Shown here piece after piece: positions 1 through 8,837 of a stretch of DNA of 64,000 bases (positions are counted from its first letter, which is position 1; the number at the start of each line of letters is the position of its first letter). Source of the stretch: Fibrobacterota bacterium (GTDB taxonomy: Bacteria; Fibrobacterota; Chitinivibrionia; Chitinivibrionales; Chitinispirillaceae); assembly GCA_023459055.1 (NCBI GenBank), contig JAEWVR010000004.1:248001-312000 (forward strand), in the 5' to 3' direction. A program made the translations under genes and the position numbers. The notes below the pieces were generated by a model. It was not told where the DNA came from and ran no database searches. It worked only from the letters and a program-made list of their open reading frames with translations.

Positions 1-1
1 T

Positions 2-115
2 GATGTTTCAGAAATTATTCTTGAATCACTCAAAGCAGAGACGGTACAAACAATTGGCAGGAAAATACTTCTTTACAAAAAGAGCAAGGACAAACCAAAA
101 ATCGTATTACCATAA
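2..115 (+). CDS. yhbY: YhbY/CRM-domain ribosome-assembly RNA-binding protein (C-terminal fragment)
   Basis: The gene is cut by the left window edge; 37 codons and a TAA stop remain. The tail reads like the end of the CRM fold of YhbY/YqeI proteins: a helix (ILESLKAETVQTIG), then the strand RKILLYKKSK and a terminal KIVLP. YhbY proteins are small (about 100 residues) and associate with pre-50S particles. The gene converges on the leftward DUF3343 gene, and the 114 bases between them hold no clear feature. The call rests on the pattern of this short tail, so a more distant CRM protein is possible. Confidence 0.7.
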   Translation, partial: DVSEIILESLKAETVQTIGRKILLYKKSKDKPKIVLP

Positions 116-229
116 CCCATACTGTGTACCATGTACCAGACTTTAAACCGGAGTTGTATCAGCAGTCCGGTTGATACCTTTGATTATAAAATAAAAACCA
201 TCTCTGTTTTTCCTGTACTACTATACTGG

Positions 230-445
230 TTATTTTCTGTAAAACTCCGCAACCAGCATCTCTTCTTCAAGAACTTTTTTAATCTTATGCTCATTGGTTT
301 CATCAAATTCAAGGGCCATACCACATTCTGATGAATAATCTCTCGGCACAGGAATTACTTTACACGGAATAGACTTTTTAATGCATGCCCGGTTGGCCCG
401 CACTACACCCCGGGTTGAGTGAAATATTGCAAACATTGTACTCAT
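230..445 (-). CDS. DUF3343 protein, putative Se/S carrier-like
   Basis: A 71-residue protein of the DUF3343 type, with an N-terminal strand MFAIFHSTRGVVRANRACIK and a later PVPRDYSSECGMALEF segment containing a conserved Cys-Gly. The family is often found beside class V aminotransferases linked to selenium or sulfur mobilisation and is annotated as a putative Se/S carrier. Here the start codon overlaps the stop of the upstream cysteine-desulfurase-like gene (ATGA), so the two are translationally coupled. A role in accepting persulfide or selenide from that enzyme is inferred from this coupling and not shown. No selenophosphate gene is present in the window. Confidence 0.75.
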   Translation of the reverse strand: MSTMFAIFHSTRGVVRANRACIKKSIPCKVIPVPRDYSSECGMALEFDETNEHKIKKVLEEEMLVAEFYRK

Positions 446-1566
446 ATAAATTCCATATCTTTTATTGCATTGTAAAGAAAATCAAGATCAGAATCAGTGT
501 GATATGGTGATAAAGAAAAACGTACCGATCCATTTGGAAATGTTCCAAGAGTTGTATGTGCAAGTGGTGCACAGTGAAGTCCGCTGCGGGTTTCAATCGC
601 GCACTTTGTATAGAGGGCACTGGCAACATGAGAACAATCGTACCTTTGATGAACAAGTGAAAAAAGATCACCCTGATCATTTTTATCGATAGCCCGTAGC
701 ACCTTTACAAATCCAAGATTACTAATATTATCAAGCAAATCAAGATACATTTTATGTGTATATTTTTTTTCGCAGGGATTTTCAAGTGCACCCAGCAACC
801 CATAGATACCTGCAACATTGGGTGTTCCGGCTTCAAACTTATCAGGTGCAAATGATGGCATCTCGAAGCTTTCTGATCTACTCCCGGTACCACCAGCGAC
901 TAATGGATCAACAAGATCGGGATTCCGAACAAAAAAGCCACCGGTTCCTGAGGGTCCAAGAAGCCCTTTGTGTCCGGTAAATACAGCAAAATCAATGCTC
1001 CATTCGTCAAGTTTGACCGGAATATGTCCCAATGATTGTGCAAGATCAAGCAGAACCGGAATATTTCCAACGACTTCCTTTATTTTGTCAACCGGCTGGA
1101 TTACCCCGTTAACATTGCTCTGGTGATTTACAATTACAAGCTTTGTTGTGTCCCGGATCATGCTTTGAACTTTGTCGATATCAATTCTTCCATCCGGATA
1201 GTGTGGCATTATATCAATCGTTATCCCGCATTTTCCCCGCAGGATCTCAAGCGGCCGGGTTACAGCATTATGTTCAAGAGGAGATATAAGAACGTGTGAA
1301 TTTTTTAAACTGAGTCCTGACAAAATGGTATTAATTGCGATTGTTGCATTAAATGATAATATAACATGTTCGACATTTTCAACATTCAGTTTATCTGCAA
1401 GAAGATCACGAACTGTCTCGACACCACTGGATGCGTCAATTACCCGCTGATATGCACTGCGACCGTAAGTCCCGCCAATTTCATTCAGGTACGTTGCGAT
1501 CATCTCTGCAACCGCTGGTGGTTTAGGAAATGATGTTGCGGCATTATCGAAATAGGTATTATTCAT
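442..1566 (-). CDS. class V aminotransferase, cysteine-desulfurase family
   Basis: A 374-residue PLP enzyme of fold type I. It starts with the typical YFDNAATSFPKP segment, has the cofactor-contact stretch VNHQSNVNGVIQP and the Schiff-base lysine in FTGHKGLLGPSGTGG, and ends with a catalytic-loop region RSGLHCAPLAHTTLG whose Cys fits the desulfurase nucleophile. The sequence is closest to the EF2568-type subfamily (TIGR01977) rather than housekeeping IscS or NifS. It is coupled to the DUF3343 gene downstream by a 4-bp overlap. A GGGAAGG ribosome-binding site lies 8 nt before the ATG. Delivery of sulfur or selenium to the partner is an inference. Confidence 0.85.
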   Translation of the reverse strand: MNNTYFDNAATSFPKPPAVAEMIATYLNEIGGTYGRSAYQRVIDASSGVETVRDLLADKLNVENVEHVILSFNATIAINTILSGLSLKNSHVLISPLEHNAVTRPLEILRGKCGITIDIMPHYPDGRIDIDKVQSMIRDTTKLVIVNHQSNVNGVIQPVDKIKEVVGNIPVLLDLAQSLGHIPVKLDEWSIDFAVFTGHKGLLGPSGTGGFFVRNPDLVDPLVAGGTGSRSESFEMPSFAPDKFEAGTPNVAGIYGLLGALENPCEKKYTHKMYLDLLDNISNLGFVKVLRAIDKNDQGDLFSLVHQRYDCSHVASALYTKCAIETRSGLHCAPLAHTTLGTFPNGSVRFSLSPYHTDSDLDFLYNAIKDMEFI

Positions 1567-1754
1567 TAAGTAAACCTTCCCTATTTCACTCTCAGTAAAA
1601 CTTAATTAATTATACTATTTATAAATACATTGTGACATGAGAATCCGCAATTATCTTTTTATGATACCATCAACCATACAATAACTATGTAGCAAAATTG
1701 TATTCAATGTAAGAAACAGGCTCATTCTTACTTTACTCAATACAAAAGCGATAT

Positions 1755-2798
1755 TTACTTAAATATCCGTTTTCCAGCAAGCTGACCGCATGCTCCCCAT
1801 ATATCCTGACCCCGGCTTTTCCGGATAGTTGCCGTAATACCCTTTCGTTCAAGCGCATCAGCAAACTTTTGCAGACTGTCATCCTCAGGTCCTGCAAGAG
1901 CACTCCCTGTTGATGGATTCAGTGGTATCAGATTTATTTTACAGTCGAAACCACCACAATATCTATGTATTTCTTGTAAAGCTTCCGGAGTGTTGGTTTT
2001 ACCATCAATGACAACATATTCAAAGGTAACCGTTCTTCCCGTTTCAGCAGCATATCGTCTGGCAATAGCCACGATACTTTCTATCGGATATTTTTTATTG
2101 ATCGGCATTAACTGGTCACGAAGTTCGTTTGAATAAGAATTGAGTGAAATTGCAAGGCCAATATTCAGTTTTTCTTTCAGTAAACGTTCAATAGACGGAA
2201 CTACACCAGCAGTAGAAACCGTTATTCTCCTTCCTCCGATATTGTAAATATCTTCATGCATGAATATTTCAAGTGAATTTAAAAAAGTTTCAAAATTTGA
2301 CAGAGCCTCACCCATTCCCATAAAAACAATATTAGTAATGGGTTTATCACCTTTTAATGCCAGATAATCATTAATACCGATAAATTGTCCAACAATTTCC
2401 TCTTGAGTCAAATTCCGGATAAGCCCCATTTTTCCGGTTTCACAAAAAACACATCCAAGACCACAACCGAGTTGACTTGATATACAAATAGTTCTCCGAT
2501 CGCCATCAATCAGCAGAACGCTTTCGATAATATACTCTCCATCAATGGTTTCAAATCCGAACTTTACTGCATCACCATATTTTGATTCGATAACCGTGTT
2601 AACATTGAGCTTCGTAAGTACAAAATTCCGTTTTAATTTTTCCTTAAGTTCTCCGGAAATATTTCTCATGTCATCAAATGAAGTAACTCTTTTATCATAT
2701 ACCCAGCCAATAATCTGTTGCGCACGGAATTTTTTTTCGCCAATAGCCATAACTCTGGCAGCTAAATCATGAAGAGGAATATTTTTAAATCGTTCCAT
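1755..2798 (-). CDS. rlmN: 23S rRNA (adenine2503-C2)/tRNA methyltransferase RlmN
   Basis: A radical-SAM methyltransferase that makes 2-methyladenosine at A2503 of 23S rRNA and, in some species, A37 of tRNA. The CxxxCxxC iron-sulfur motif is seen as CGLGCVFC, followed by MGMGEALSNF and the second-half catalytic Cys region (RGQDIWGACGQL). The chosen start (MERFKNIPLHDLA) has GGAG 6 nt upstream and gives 347 residues, usual for the family; an in-frame ATG 36 bp further upstream (2834) has no ribosome-binding site. The gene follows the tRNA-Leu terminator and is probably transcribed separately from it. Confidence 0.95.
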   Translation of the reverse strand: MERFKNIPLHDLAARVMAIGEKKFRAQQIIGWVYDKRVTSFDDMRNISGELKEKLKRNFVLTKLNVNTVIESKYGDAVKFGFETIDGEYIIESVLLIDGDRRTICISSQLGCGLGCVFCETGKMGLIRNLTQEEIVGQFIGINDYLALKGDKPITNIVFMGMGEALSNFETFLNSLEIFMHEDIYNIGGRRITVSTAGVVPSIERLLKEKLNIGLAISLNSYSNELRDQLMPINKKYPIESIVAIARRYAAETGRTVTFEYVVIDGKTNTPEALQEIHRYCGGFDCKINLIPLNPSTGSALAGPEDDSLQKFADALERKGITATIRKSRGQDIWGACGQLAGKRIFK

Positions 2799-2849
2799 AT
2801 CAATCTCCGGTGCTTGTGCAAGCAGGTCATACATTCGATAACTAGAATA

Positions 2850-2891
2850 AAATAAAAAACGGACCAGTAATATTCAATTACTGATCCGTTT
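2850..2891 (-). terminator. rho-independent terminator after tRNA-Leu
   Basis: Arms 2857-2871 and 2877-2891 pair over 15 bp. The single C/A mismatch on the + strand becomes a G-U pair in the minus-strand RNA. The loop is 5 nt and a T-rich run follows on the minus strand. It ends the gap-side cluster just after the tRNA and before rlmN. Confidence 0.85.
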
Positions 2892-2900
2892 AATAGATAA

Positions 2901-2983
2901 TGCGGTCGGTCAGAATCGAACTGACACAGGCTAAGCCCACTACCCCCTCAAAGTAGCGTGTCTACCAGTTCCACCACGACCGC
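2901..2983 (-). tRNA. tRNA-Leu (anticodon GAG)
   Basis: On the minus strand the acceptor arm GCGGTCG pairs with CGACCGC, with discriminator A. The D region GGTGGAACTGGTAGACAC is typical of tRNA-Leu. The anticodon stem CTACT/GGTAG encloses TTGAGGG, giving anticodon GAG. There is a long variable arm (class II) and a T loop GTTCGATTC. CCA is not encoded. It lies 19 bp after secG, the common bacterial order secG then tRNA-Leu. Confidence 0.95.
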
Positions 2984-3002
2984 AAATTTCAAAAATCTTT
3001 AT

Positions 3003-3434
3003 TTACTTTGTACCAGTTGCTGGAGCTTCAGAAGCCGGCGATACCGGAGTTGATGCTGCCGGGGCTACTGGAAGAGCACCACTATTGTTTTGCAATGGTA
3101 ATGCATTATTATTCAGTATTGATGCAGGCGACGCAGTCTCCTGCTGTTTCTTTGCACGGGTTTTCAACTGTGACTGAGAACCCTCATTAACCTTTGAAAC
3201 AACAATAGATAATATTATACAAAGAACAAGAAATGCTCCACCAAAAATCGCTGTACCACGAGTAAGAATATTTGCTGTATCCTGTGTACCAAGAAGACTA
3301 TTGGCACCACCAAGCCCACCACCAATTGCACCACTGATACCACCACCCTTATCACTCTGAATAAGAATCATAAATGTAAGCAGGACGCAAACTAAGATAA
3401 AAATAAAAAGCAATATTCCTAAAAGTATTCCCAT
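3003..3434 (-). CDS. secG: preprotein translocase subunit SecG
   Basis: A 143-residue inner-membrane subunit of SecYEG. It has two hydrophobic segments (about residues 1-25 and 60-82) joined by the diagnostic glycine-rich loop QSDKGGGISGAIGGG. The C-terminal 60 residues are low-complexity, rich in Ala/Pro/Ser/Gln, and longer than in E. coli SecG; such tails are common in other phyla. It lies 23 bp after tpiA and before tRNA-Leu, matching the classic gap-pgk-tpiA-secG-tRNA order. Confidence 0.95.
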   Translation of the reverse strand: MGILLGILLFIFILVCVLLTFMILIQSDKGGGISGAIGGGLGGANSLLGTQDTANILTRGTAIFGGAFLVLCIILSIVVSKVNEGSQSQLKTRAKKQQETASPASILNNNALPLQNNSGALPVAPAASTPVSPASEAPATGTK

Positions 3435-3457
3435 TTTTTAACCCTGGTTAAATATAA

Positions 3458-4210
3458 TTAAACCGGTTTTACAATACCAGCAAAATCTGAAGCTTTAAGT
3501 GATGCTCCACCAATAAGACCACCATCAACATCACTCTGACCCAGAAGCGCCTTTGCATTGTCTGCCTTCATACTGCCCCCGTACTGAATACGAATTTGCT
3601 CTGCAGTTGAAGTACCATATAATTTGACAAGTAATTTTCTAATAAAAATGTGTGCCTCATTAGCCTGTTGAGGCGTTGCTGTTTCACCTGTACCAATAGC
3701 CCAAACCGGTTCGTAAGCAATTGTACACTTTAGTGCATCTTCAGCAGAAATACCTGCAAATGCACCAACGGTGTGTGACTCAATAACAGCATCCATCTTA
3801 CCGCTTTTACGCTCTTCCAGTGTTTCACCAACACAAATAATCGGAAGAAGGCCAGCAGCAAGCGTTGCTTTTACTTTTTTATTTACAGTCTCGTTAGTTT
3901 CATGAAAATAGGTGCGCTGTTCAGAATGTCCGATAATTACGTAAGTAACTCCTACACTCTTGAGCATTGCGCAGCTTACTTTGCCTGTGAATGCACCCTT
4001 GGCTTCCCAGTGAACATCCTGAGCACCGAGTTTTACTGTAGACCCCTTCAGAACTTCGCTGACAGCATACAGACTGGTGTACGGAGGACAGATTGCAATA
4101 TCAACGTCAGAAGTATTCCCCATTGTTTTGACAACGTCTTTTGCAAGAGCGACAGCCTCATCAAGGGTTGTATTCATTTTCCAGTTGCCAGCAATAAACT
4201 TCTTACGCAT
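3458..4210 (-). CDS. tpiA: triosephosphate isomerase
   Basis: Interconverts dihydroxyacetone phosphate and glyceraldehyde 3-phosphate. At 250 residues it has the full TIM-barrel set: FIAGNWKMN with Asn/Lys, the catalytic His in YVIIGHSEQR, the catalytic Glu with loop 6 in AYEPVWAIGTG, and the phosphate-binding YGGSMKADNAK and GGLIGGASL. AGGA lies upstream of the ATG. It is separated from pgk by the inserted nucleotidyltransferase cassette. Confidence 0.98.
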   Translation of the reverse strand: MRKKFIAGNWKMNTTLDEAVALAKDVVKTMGNTSDVDIAICPPYTSLYAVSEVLKGSTVKLGAQDVHWEAKGAFTGKVSCAMLKSVGVTYVIIGHSEQRTYFHETNETVNKKVKATLAAGLLPIICVGETLEERKSGKMDAVIESHTVGAFAGISAEDALKCTIAYEPVWAIGTGETATPQQANEAHIFIRKLLVKLYGTSTAEQIRIQYGGSMKADNAKALLGQSDVDGGLIGGASLKASDFAGIVKPV

Positions 4211-4337
4211 GTTGATTCCTAAACCTTTCCCCTGTGATTCACAGGACGCGCACTAATATACTAAAGTGAATGATACGATACAAGAAAAAAATATCTATTA
4301 TAAAATTTTACGAGTTATTCCTAAATTTAATTAGTTT

Positions 4338-4788
4338 TTAGTTTGGAATTCTTTTTAATTCCTGAATATCAAGAAGATCTCGAGGCCTACCTGATGCTTT
4401 TTTGTTTCTCAACAGATCAGTTCTTGACAAGTAATTTACTGTTGCATTACCATATTTTCCTTTTACACGATTTTTCCAGGCAGTTTTAAAAGTAACACCA
4501 CTTATTGCATTTATTAATTCAATCATTACAGGGGCGACACCCATTCTGATTATCTTTCCTTGTTCTGAAAATGCAACATCACTCAGATTATCAGTAGGAA
4601 AACCAAAAACATTAAGCGTTTGTTTTAATCTCACAATATTTTGAGGTGTATTGTTGAAAAGTATATCAATCCTTCGTTGCTCTAACATAGCCATGGAAAG
4701 CTACTGCATAGCCCCCAACAATAAGATATTCAACTTTTTTTTTGTTCAACAACTTCAAGAACTCTTCGAAGTCTTCCTGAACATTCAT
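4338..4788 (-). pseudogene. frameshifted nucleotidyltransferase (DUF6036/AbiEii-like fold)
   Basis: Read leftward from ATG at 4788, the frame gives a typical minimal nucleotidyltransferase start: NKKKVEYLIVGGYAVAFHG, then YVRATKD, followed at once by TGA. The next frame resumes exactly at IDILFNN and continues to the family's usual C-terminus (LLRNKKASGRPRDLLDIQEL). Restoring two bases around 4665-4672 would rebuild the catalytic TKDIDIL motif with its paired Asp residues. The break therefore sits in the active site, either a real 2-bp deletion or a sequencing error. The N-terminus overlaps the upstream small gene by 59 bp. Confidence 0.8.
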
Positions 4789-4927
4789 ACCGCGTTACCT
4801 TTTGCATATCTCTGCGAATAGATTCCAGTAAAGAGACTCTTTGATTTCCTGTAAGGTTTCTTGTTAGATTTGCCCCATTAAGATTATCGTTGATACATCC
4901 TACAGAAATAACTTTTTTTAATTTCAT
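4730..4927 (-). CDS. small partner protein of the nucleotidyltransferase
   Basis: A 65-residue basic protein (MKLKKVISVGCINDNLNGAN at the start, with RVSLLESIRRDMQK in the middle). GGGAAAA lies before the ATG, and its 3' end overlaps the nucleotidyltransferase start. I recall small proteins of this kind preceding similar nucleotidyltransferases in two-gene, toxin-antitoxin-like or defence-like cassettes, but no domain is recognised with confidence. Together with the frameshifted partner it forms an insertion within a conserved glycolytic gene order. Confidence 0.55.
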   Translation of the reverse strand: MKLKKVISVGCINDNLNGANLTRNLTGNQRVSLLESIRRDMQKVTRYECSGRLRRVLEVVEQKKS

Positions 4928-5058
4928 ATTGTTTTCCCGTTAAAACAGTTTCTTTTCATGTAGAGACATTCGAACTCTCATCTTAAGATGTAAAAATTAA
5001 TAACTAAACCCTGGCATCATTTTTAGGCCAGTTACATAAAACCGGCCCACAATTTCAA

Positions 5059-6327
5059 TTACTTATCGTTAAGAGCTTTCACTCCGGGAAGCACTTTTCC
5101 TTCAACAAGTTCCAGTGATGCACCACCACCAGTTGAAATATGAGACATCTTATCAGCAACGCCTGCTTTTTTGACAGCAGAAACTGAATCACCACCACCA
5201 ATAACGGTTGTGGCACCACTCAACTGTGCAAGTGTATCTGCAATTGCCTGTGTACCGGCAGCAAATTTTGGAAATTCAAACACACCCATCGGACCATTCC
5301 AGAACACCGTCTTTGCACCTTTAAGCGCATCTTTGAATGCTGCAATAGATTTCGGACCGACATCCATACCCATCCAGCCATCAGCGATTGCAACAGTGTC
5401 AATATTCTTTGATGGTACATCTGCGCCAAAAGTTTCTGTTCCGATATGATCAACAGGAAGAAGAATCTTTACATTTTTCTCTTTTGCTTTTGCAAGAACG
5501 GTCTTTGCAGTATCAAGCATTTCGTCTTCAACCAGTGATTTACCAATAGAGATTCCCTGCACCTTGAGGAATGTATAAGCCATTCCACCACCAATGATAA
5601 TTGCATCGACTTTTGTCAAAAGACTTTCAAGCACGGCAATCTTTGATGAAACCTTTGCACCACCAACAATAGCAACAAATGGTTTTACCGGGTTCTTTAC
5701 AATTTTCTCTTCAAGGAATTCAAGCTCTTTTTCCATAAGGAAACCTGCAACAGCTGGGAGGAAGTGTGCAAGCGTTTCTGTTGATGCATGTGCACGATGA
5801 GCTGTCCCGAATGCGTCATTGACATATACATCACCGTACGTTGCAAGTACCTTTGCCATCTTTTCGCGATCAGCAGCTTCTTTTGATGTTTCCTCTTTAT
5901 GGAAACGTGTATTCTCAAGCAGCATAATCTCACCAGCAGCAAGCCCTGCAACCATTTTCTGTGTTGCATCACTCATGCAGTCCGGTGTGAGCTTAATTGT
6001 TTTTCCGAGAAGCTTTCCAAGATGCGCAGCAACAGGAGCCATCTTATGTTTTCCTTCAATATACTTAGCCTCGTCGAAAGCCTTTCCATCCTTTTCTGCT
6101 TTCTCTTTTGCCTTCTGAGAATCCTTCTTAGGATCACCAAGATGTGACATAAGGACGATATTCTTCACATTCTGCTCAAGCAGATATTTGATAGTCGGAA
6201 GTGCTGCGGTGATACGGGTATCATCCTGAATCACTCCCTCTTTCAAAGGCACGTTAAAATCAACGCGCATGATAATTCTTTTTCCCTTTAAATCAATGTC
6301 TCGTACAGTTTTCTTGGAGATCGCCAT
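5059..6327 (-). CDS. pgk: phosphoglycerate kinase
   Basis: Transfers phosphate from 1,3-bisphosphoglycerate to ADP. At 422 residues it contains the N-terminal RVDFNVPLKEG signature, the MSHLGDP loop, the central FVAIVGGAKVSSKI, the nucleotide-binding WNGPMGVFEF and the C-terminal GGGDSVSA/STGGGASLE loops. GGAGG lies 7-8 nt before the ATG. Upstream, a strong terminator separates it from gap, so pgk probably has its own promoter in 6328-6506. Confidence 0.98.
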   Translation of the reverse strand: MAISKKTVRDIDLKGKRIIMRVDFNVPLKEGVIQDDTRITAALPTIKYLLEQNVKNIVLMSHLGDPKKDSQKAKEKAEKDGKAFDEAKYIEGKHKMAPVAAHLGKLLGKTIKLTPDCMSDATQKMVAGLAAGEIMLLENTRFHKEETSKEAADREKMAKVLATYGDVYVNDAFGTAHRAHASTETLAHFLPAVAGFLMEKELEFLEEKIVKNPVKPFVAIVGGAKVSSKIAVLESLLTKVDAIIIGGGMAYTFLKVQGISIGKSLVEDEMLDTAKTVLAKAKEKNVKILLPVDHIGTETFGADVPSKNIDTVAIADGWMGMDVGPKSIAAFKDALKGAKTVFWNGPMGVFEFPKFAAGTQAIADTLAQLSGATTVIGGGDSVSAVKKAGVADKMSHISTGGGASLELVEGKVLPGVKALNDK

Positions 6328-6506
6328 GAGTTTCCTCCTGTTAAGAAGTGTGTTCTATATGTAAACTTACCTTATTTCCGGATTTAATACCTGTGATCAT
6401 TCTGAACCGGTCTTCAATTACCGGTTAAATCGCTAAGTCTGTCACTCCTCACAGTAGAGTAAACCAAACAAAAACTTTTTGTGATAAAAAGTACAAATAA
6501 ACTCTT

Positions 6507-6541
6507 AAAAAAACCAGGAAGTGCTACAAAGCACCTCCTGG
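6507..6541 (-). terminator. rho-independent terminator between gap and pgk
   Basis: Arms 6514-6524 and 6531-6541 (CCAGGA-GTGC against GCAC-TCCTGG) pair with one mismatch around a 6-nt loop. Seven T follow on the minus strand. It lies 23 bp after the gap stop codon and would uncouple gap from pgk, or partly attenuate read-through. Confidence 0.88.
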
Positions 6542-6564
6542 TACAGTTATGCAATGTAATACAA

Positions 6565-7626
6565 TTACTTGCTTGCCATAAATCTTACGAGATCAACAAC
6601 ACGGTTTGAATAACCCCATTCATTGTCGTACCATGATACGAGTTTGAAGAAACGTTTTTCGCCTTTGAGGTTGTTCTGAACTGTTGCAAGTGAATCATAG
6701 ATTGAAGAACGGTTGTCATGGATAAAATCTGTTGAAACGAGTTCTTCGTTTGTGTATCCAAGAATGTTCTTGAGGTATGTTTCAGATGCTTTCTTAAGAA
6801 GTGCATCAATCTCTTCGATTGATGTATCTTTCTCTGAACGGAAAGTAAGGTCAACAACGGATACGTCCGGTGTTGCAACGCGGAAAGACATACCAGTGAG
6901 TTTACCTTTTGTTGCAGGAAGAACTTCACCAACTGCCTTAGCAGCACCTGTTGTTGATGGAATTGTGTTGATCGCTGCAGCACGACCACCGCGCCAGTCC
7001 TTCTTTGATGGACCGTCAACAGTTTTCTGAGTTGCTGTATAAGCATGAATTGTTGTCATAAGACCAGTCTCGATTCCAATGCCTTCTTTAAGAAGAACAT
7101 GTACGAGTGGTGCGAGACAGTTTGTTGTACATGATGCATTTGAAACGATATTGTGCTTTGCAGCATCGTATTCTTTTTCATTTACACCCATAACGATTGT
7201 CTTGACATCACCTTTACCTGGAGCAGAGATAATGACTTTCTTCGCACCAGCCTCAAGATGACCTTTTGCTTTTTCTGAATCGGTGAAAAGACCAGTTGAT
7301 TCAATTACGTAATCAACTCCAAGAGCCTTCCATGGAAGTTCTGATGGATTCTTTGTTGCCATTACACATTTTGTCTTGTAACCATTTACTACGAGAATGT
7401 CAGCTTCTGCTTTCGAAGCATCAGATTTCTCTGTTGCAACAGTGTGCTTGAAACGACCATGAACTGAATCGTACTTAAGCTGGTAACCGAAATAATCTGC
7501 GTCAGTAGAGATATCTACCACTGCAACGACATCGATTTCCTTACCAAGAAGACCCTGATCTGCGATCGCCTGAAATACAAGACGACCAATTCTTCCGAAA
7601 CCGTTAATTCCAACCTTAATTGCCAT
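6565..7626 (-). CDS. gap: glyceraldehyde-3-phosphate dehydrogenase, type I
   Basis: NAD-dependent oxidation and phosphorylation of glyceraldehyde 3-phosphate. The protein is 353 residues, slightly longer than the usual ~335. It shows the Rossmann start KVGINGFGRIGR, the catalytic Cys in SNASCTTNCLAP, the HAYTATQK segment and the C-terminal SWYDNEWGYSNRVVDL. GGAGG lies ahead of the ATG. It faces kdsA across 168 bp that must hold both promoters. Confidence 0.98.
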   Translation of the reverse strand: MAIKVGINGFGRIGRLVFQAIADQGLLGKEIDVVAVVDISTDADYFGYQLKYDSVHGRFKHTVATEKSDASKAEADILVVNGYKTKCVMATKNPSELPWKALGVDYVIESTGLFTDSEKAKGHLEAGAKKVIISAPGKGDVKTIVMGVNEKEYDAAKHNIVSNASCTTNCLAPLVHVLLKEGIGIETGLMTTIHAYTATQKTVDGPSKKDWRGGRAAAINTIPSTTGAAKAVGEVLPATKGKLTGMSFRVATPDVSVVDLTFRSEKDTSIEEIDALLKKASETYLKNILGYTNEELVSTDFIHDNRSSIYDSLATVQNNLKGEKRFFKLVSWYDNEWGYSNRVVDLVRFMASK

Positions 7627-7794
7627 GAAAAGCCTCCTAATTTTTTAATATTTTGAAATAAACGCTGTCTGTTATTGTGAAAAAAGTTATTTTACTTCTC
7701 CATTTAATCAGCGTAATAATATACGTTGATTCAGGAAACTGAGTCAATCAAAAAAATAAAGTGATACAATGATCCATAATAAGAGGTTAAACTC

Positions 7795-8604
7795 GTGAAC
7801 AATCCGGTTTTTAAGTACAAAAATGAGTCACCAGAAAAACTGTTTTTTATTGCCGGCCCCTGTGTTATCGAATCGCGGGAGCTCTGCCTGTCTGTTGCAT
7901 CAAAACTTGCAGAACTATCGTCAAAACACAATATCGATATCATTTTTAAAGCATCATATGATAAAGCCAACCGTACATCAAAAACATCATTTCGCGGCCC
8001 GGGGCCCGATGAAGGATTAAGGATACTCAGCGACATTCATACCAGATATGGTTTGTCCACACTTACCGATATACACGAGTCAAACCAGGCAAAAGAAGCT
8101 GCTGATGCAGTTGATGTTTTACAAATACCTGCATTTCTCTGCCGCCAGACAGATCTGCTTGCTGCGGCTGCGGCTACTGGTAAAATTGTCAATGTCAAAA
8201 AGGGCCAGTTTATGGCACCATCAGATATGAAACACTCACTTGACAAAGCCGGAAACAACTCCTGGTTGACAGAACGGGGTACTTTTTTCGGCTATAACCG
8301 GCTCGTTGTTGATTTTGCAGGTTTCCCTGTATTAAAAAGTTTTGGTCGCCCGTTTATTTTTGATGCTACACATAGCGTTCAGGCCCCCGGAGGTGGTGAT
8401 GGATGTTCGTCTGGAAACAGAGCTCTTGCAGTACCACTTGCAAAAGCAGCAGTATCAATGGGTGTTGACGGTTTATTTTTTGAGATCCACCCGGATCCGG
8501 ATAAAGCTCTGTGTGATGGTCCAAACTGCATTTCGGTTACAGATTTTGAAAAACACCTGACAATGTTTATCAACCTGAAATCATTTTTTAACTCTTGCAG
8601 GTAA
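7795..8604 (+). CDS. kdsA: 3-deoxy-8-phosphooctulonate synthase
   Basis: Condenses phosphoenolpyruvate and arabinose 5-phosphate to KDO-8-phosphate for lipopolysaccharide, so the cell should have a Gram-negative outer membrane. At 269 residues it has FKASYDKANRTS, RGPGPDEGL, LQIPAFLCRQTDLL, VNVKKGQFM and DATHSVQAPGG. The early IAGPCVIES places Cys where metal-dependent KDO8P synthases bind metal (the E. coli enzyme has Asn). The start codon is GTG, with AAGAGG about 8 nt upstream. Confidence 0.96.
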   Translation: MNNPVFKYKNESPEKLFFIAGPCVIESRELCLSVASKLAELSSKHNIDIIFKASYDKANRTSKTSFRGPGPDEGLRILSDIHTRYGLSTLTDIHESNQAKEAADAVDVLQIPAFLCRQTDLLAAAAATGKIVNVKKGQFMAPSDMKHSLDKAGNNSWLTERGTFFGYNRLVVDFAGFPVLKSFGRPFIFDATHSVQAPGGGDGCSSGNRALAVPLAKAAVSMGVDGLFFEIHPDPDKALCDGPNCISVTDFEKHLTMFINLKSFFNSCR

Positions 8605-8793
8605 CGGCCTGTAGACTATAAACAAGAGATCGAATACAGCAGAATACAATTTTAAATAAACACGCAACAACAATATATGTATATTTATCAATATATTATG
8701 GCAGCATTACCTGAAATTTAATAAATAGCTACTGAATATTTTTAGGAAAATGCACCTGGTTATTACTATATTTTATTGGGGATTAGTGTGTAG

Positions 8794-8814
8794 TCCGTAG
8801 TTCATTTCTACGGA
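8794..8814. promoter_or_regulatory. 7-bp inverted repeat upstream of the TIGR02147 gene
   Basis: TCCGTAG and CTACGGA are perfect complements 7 nt apart, ending 23 bp before the ATG of the TIGR02147 gene. It could be an operator or a hairpin near the ribosome-binding site, where only a weak purine-rich sequence is seen. No function is known. Confidence 0.4.
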
Positions 8815-8837
8815 TATAGCAAAGAAATGAATAGACT

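Noticed and set aside
131..331. 66-residue rightward ORF at the left end
   Set aside because: It overlaps the DUF3343 gene antisense and has no start signal.
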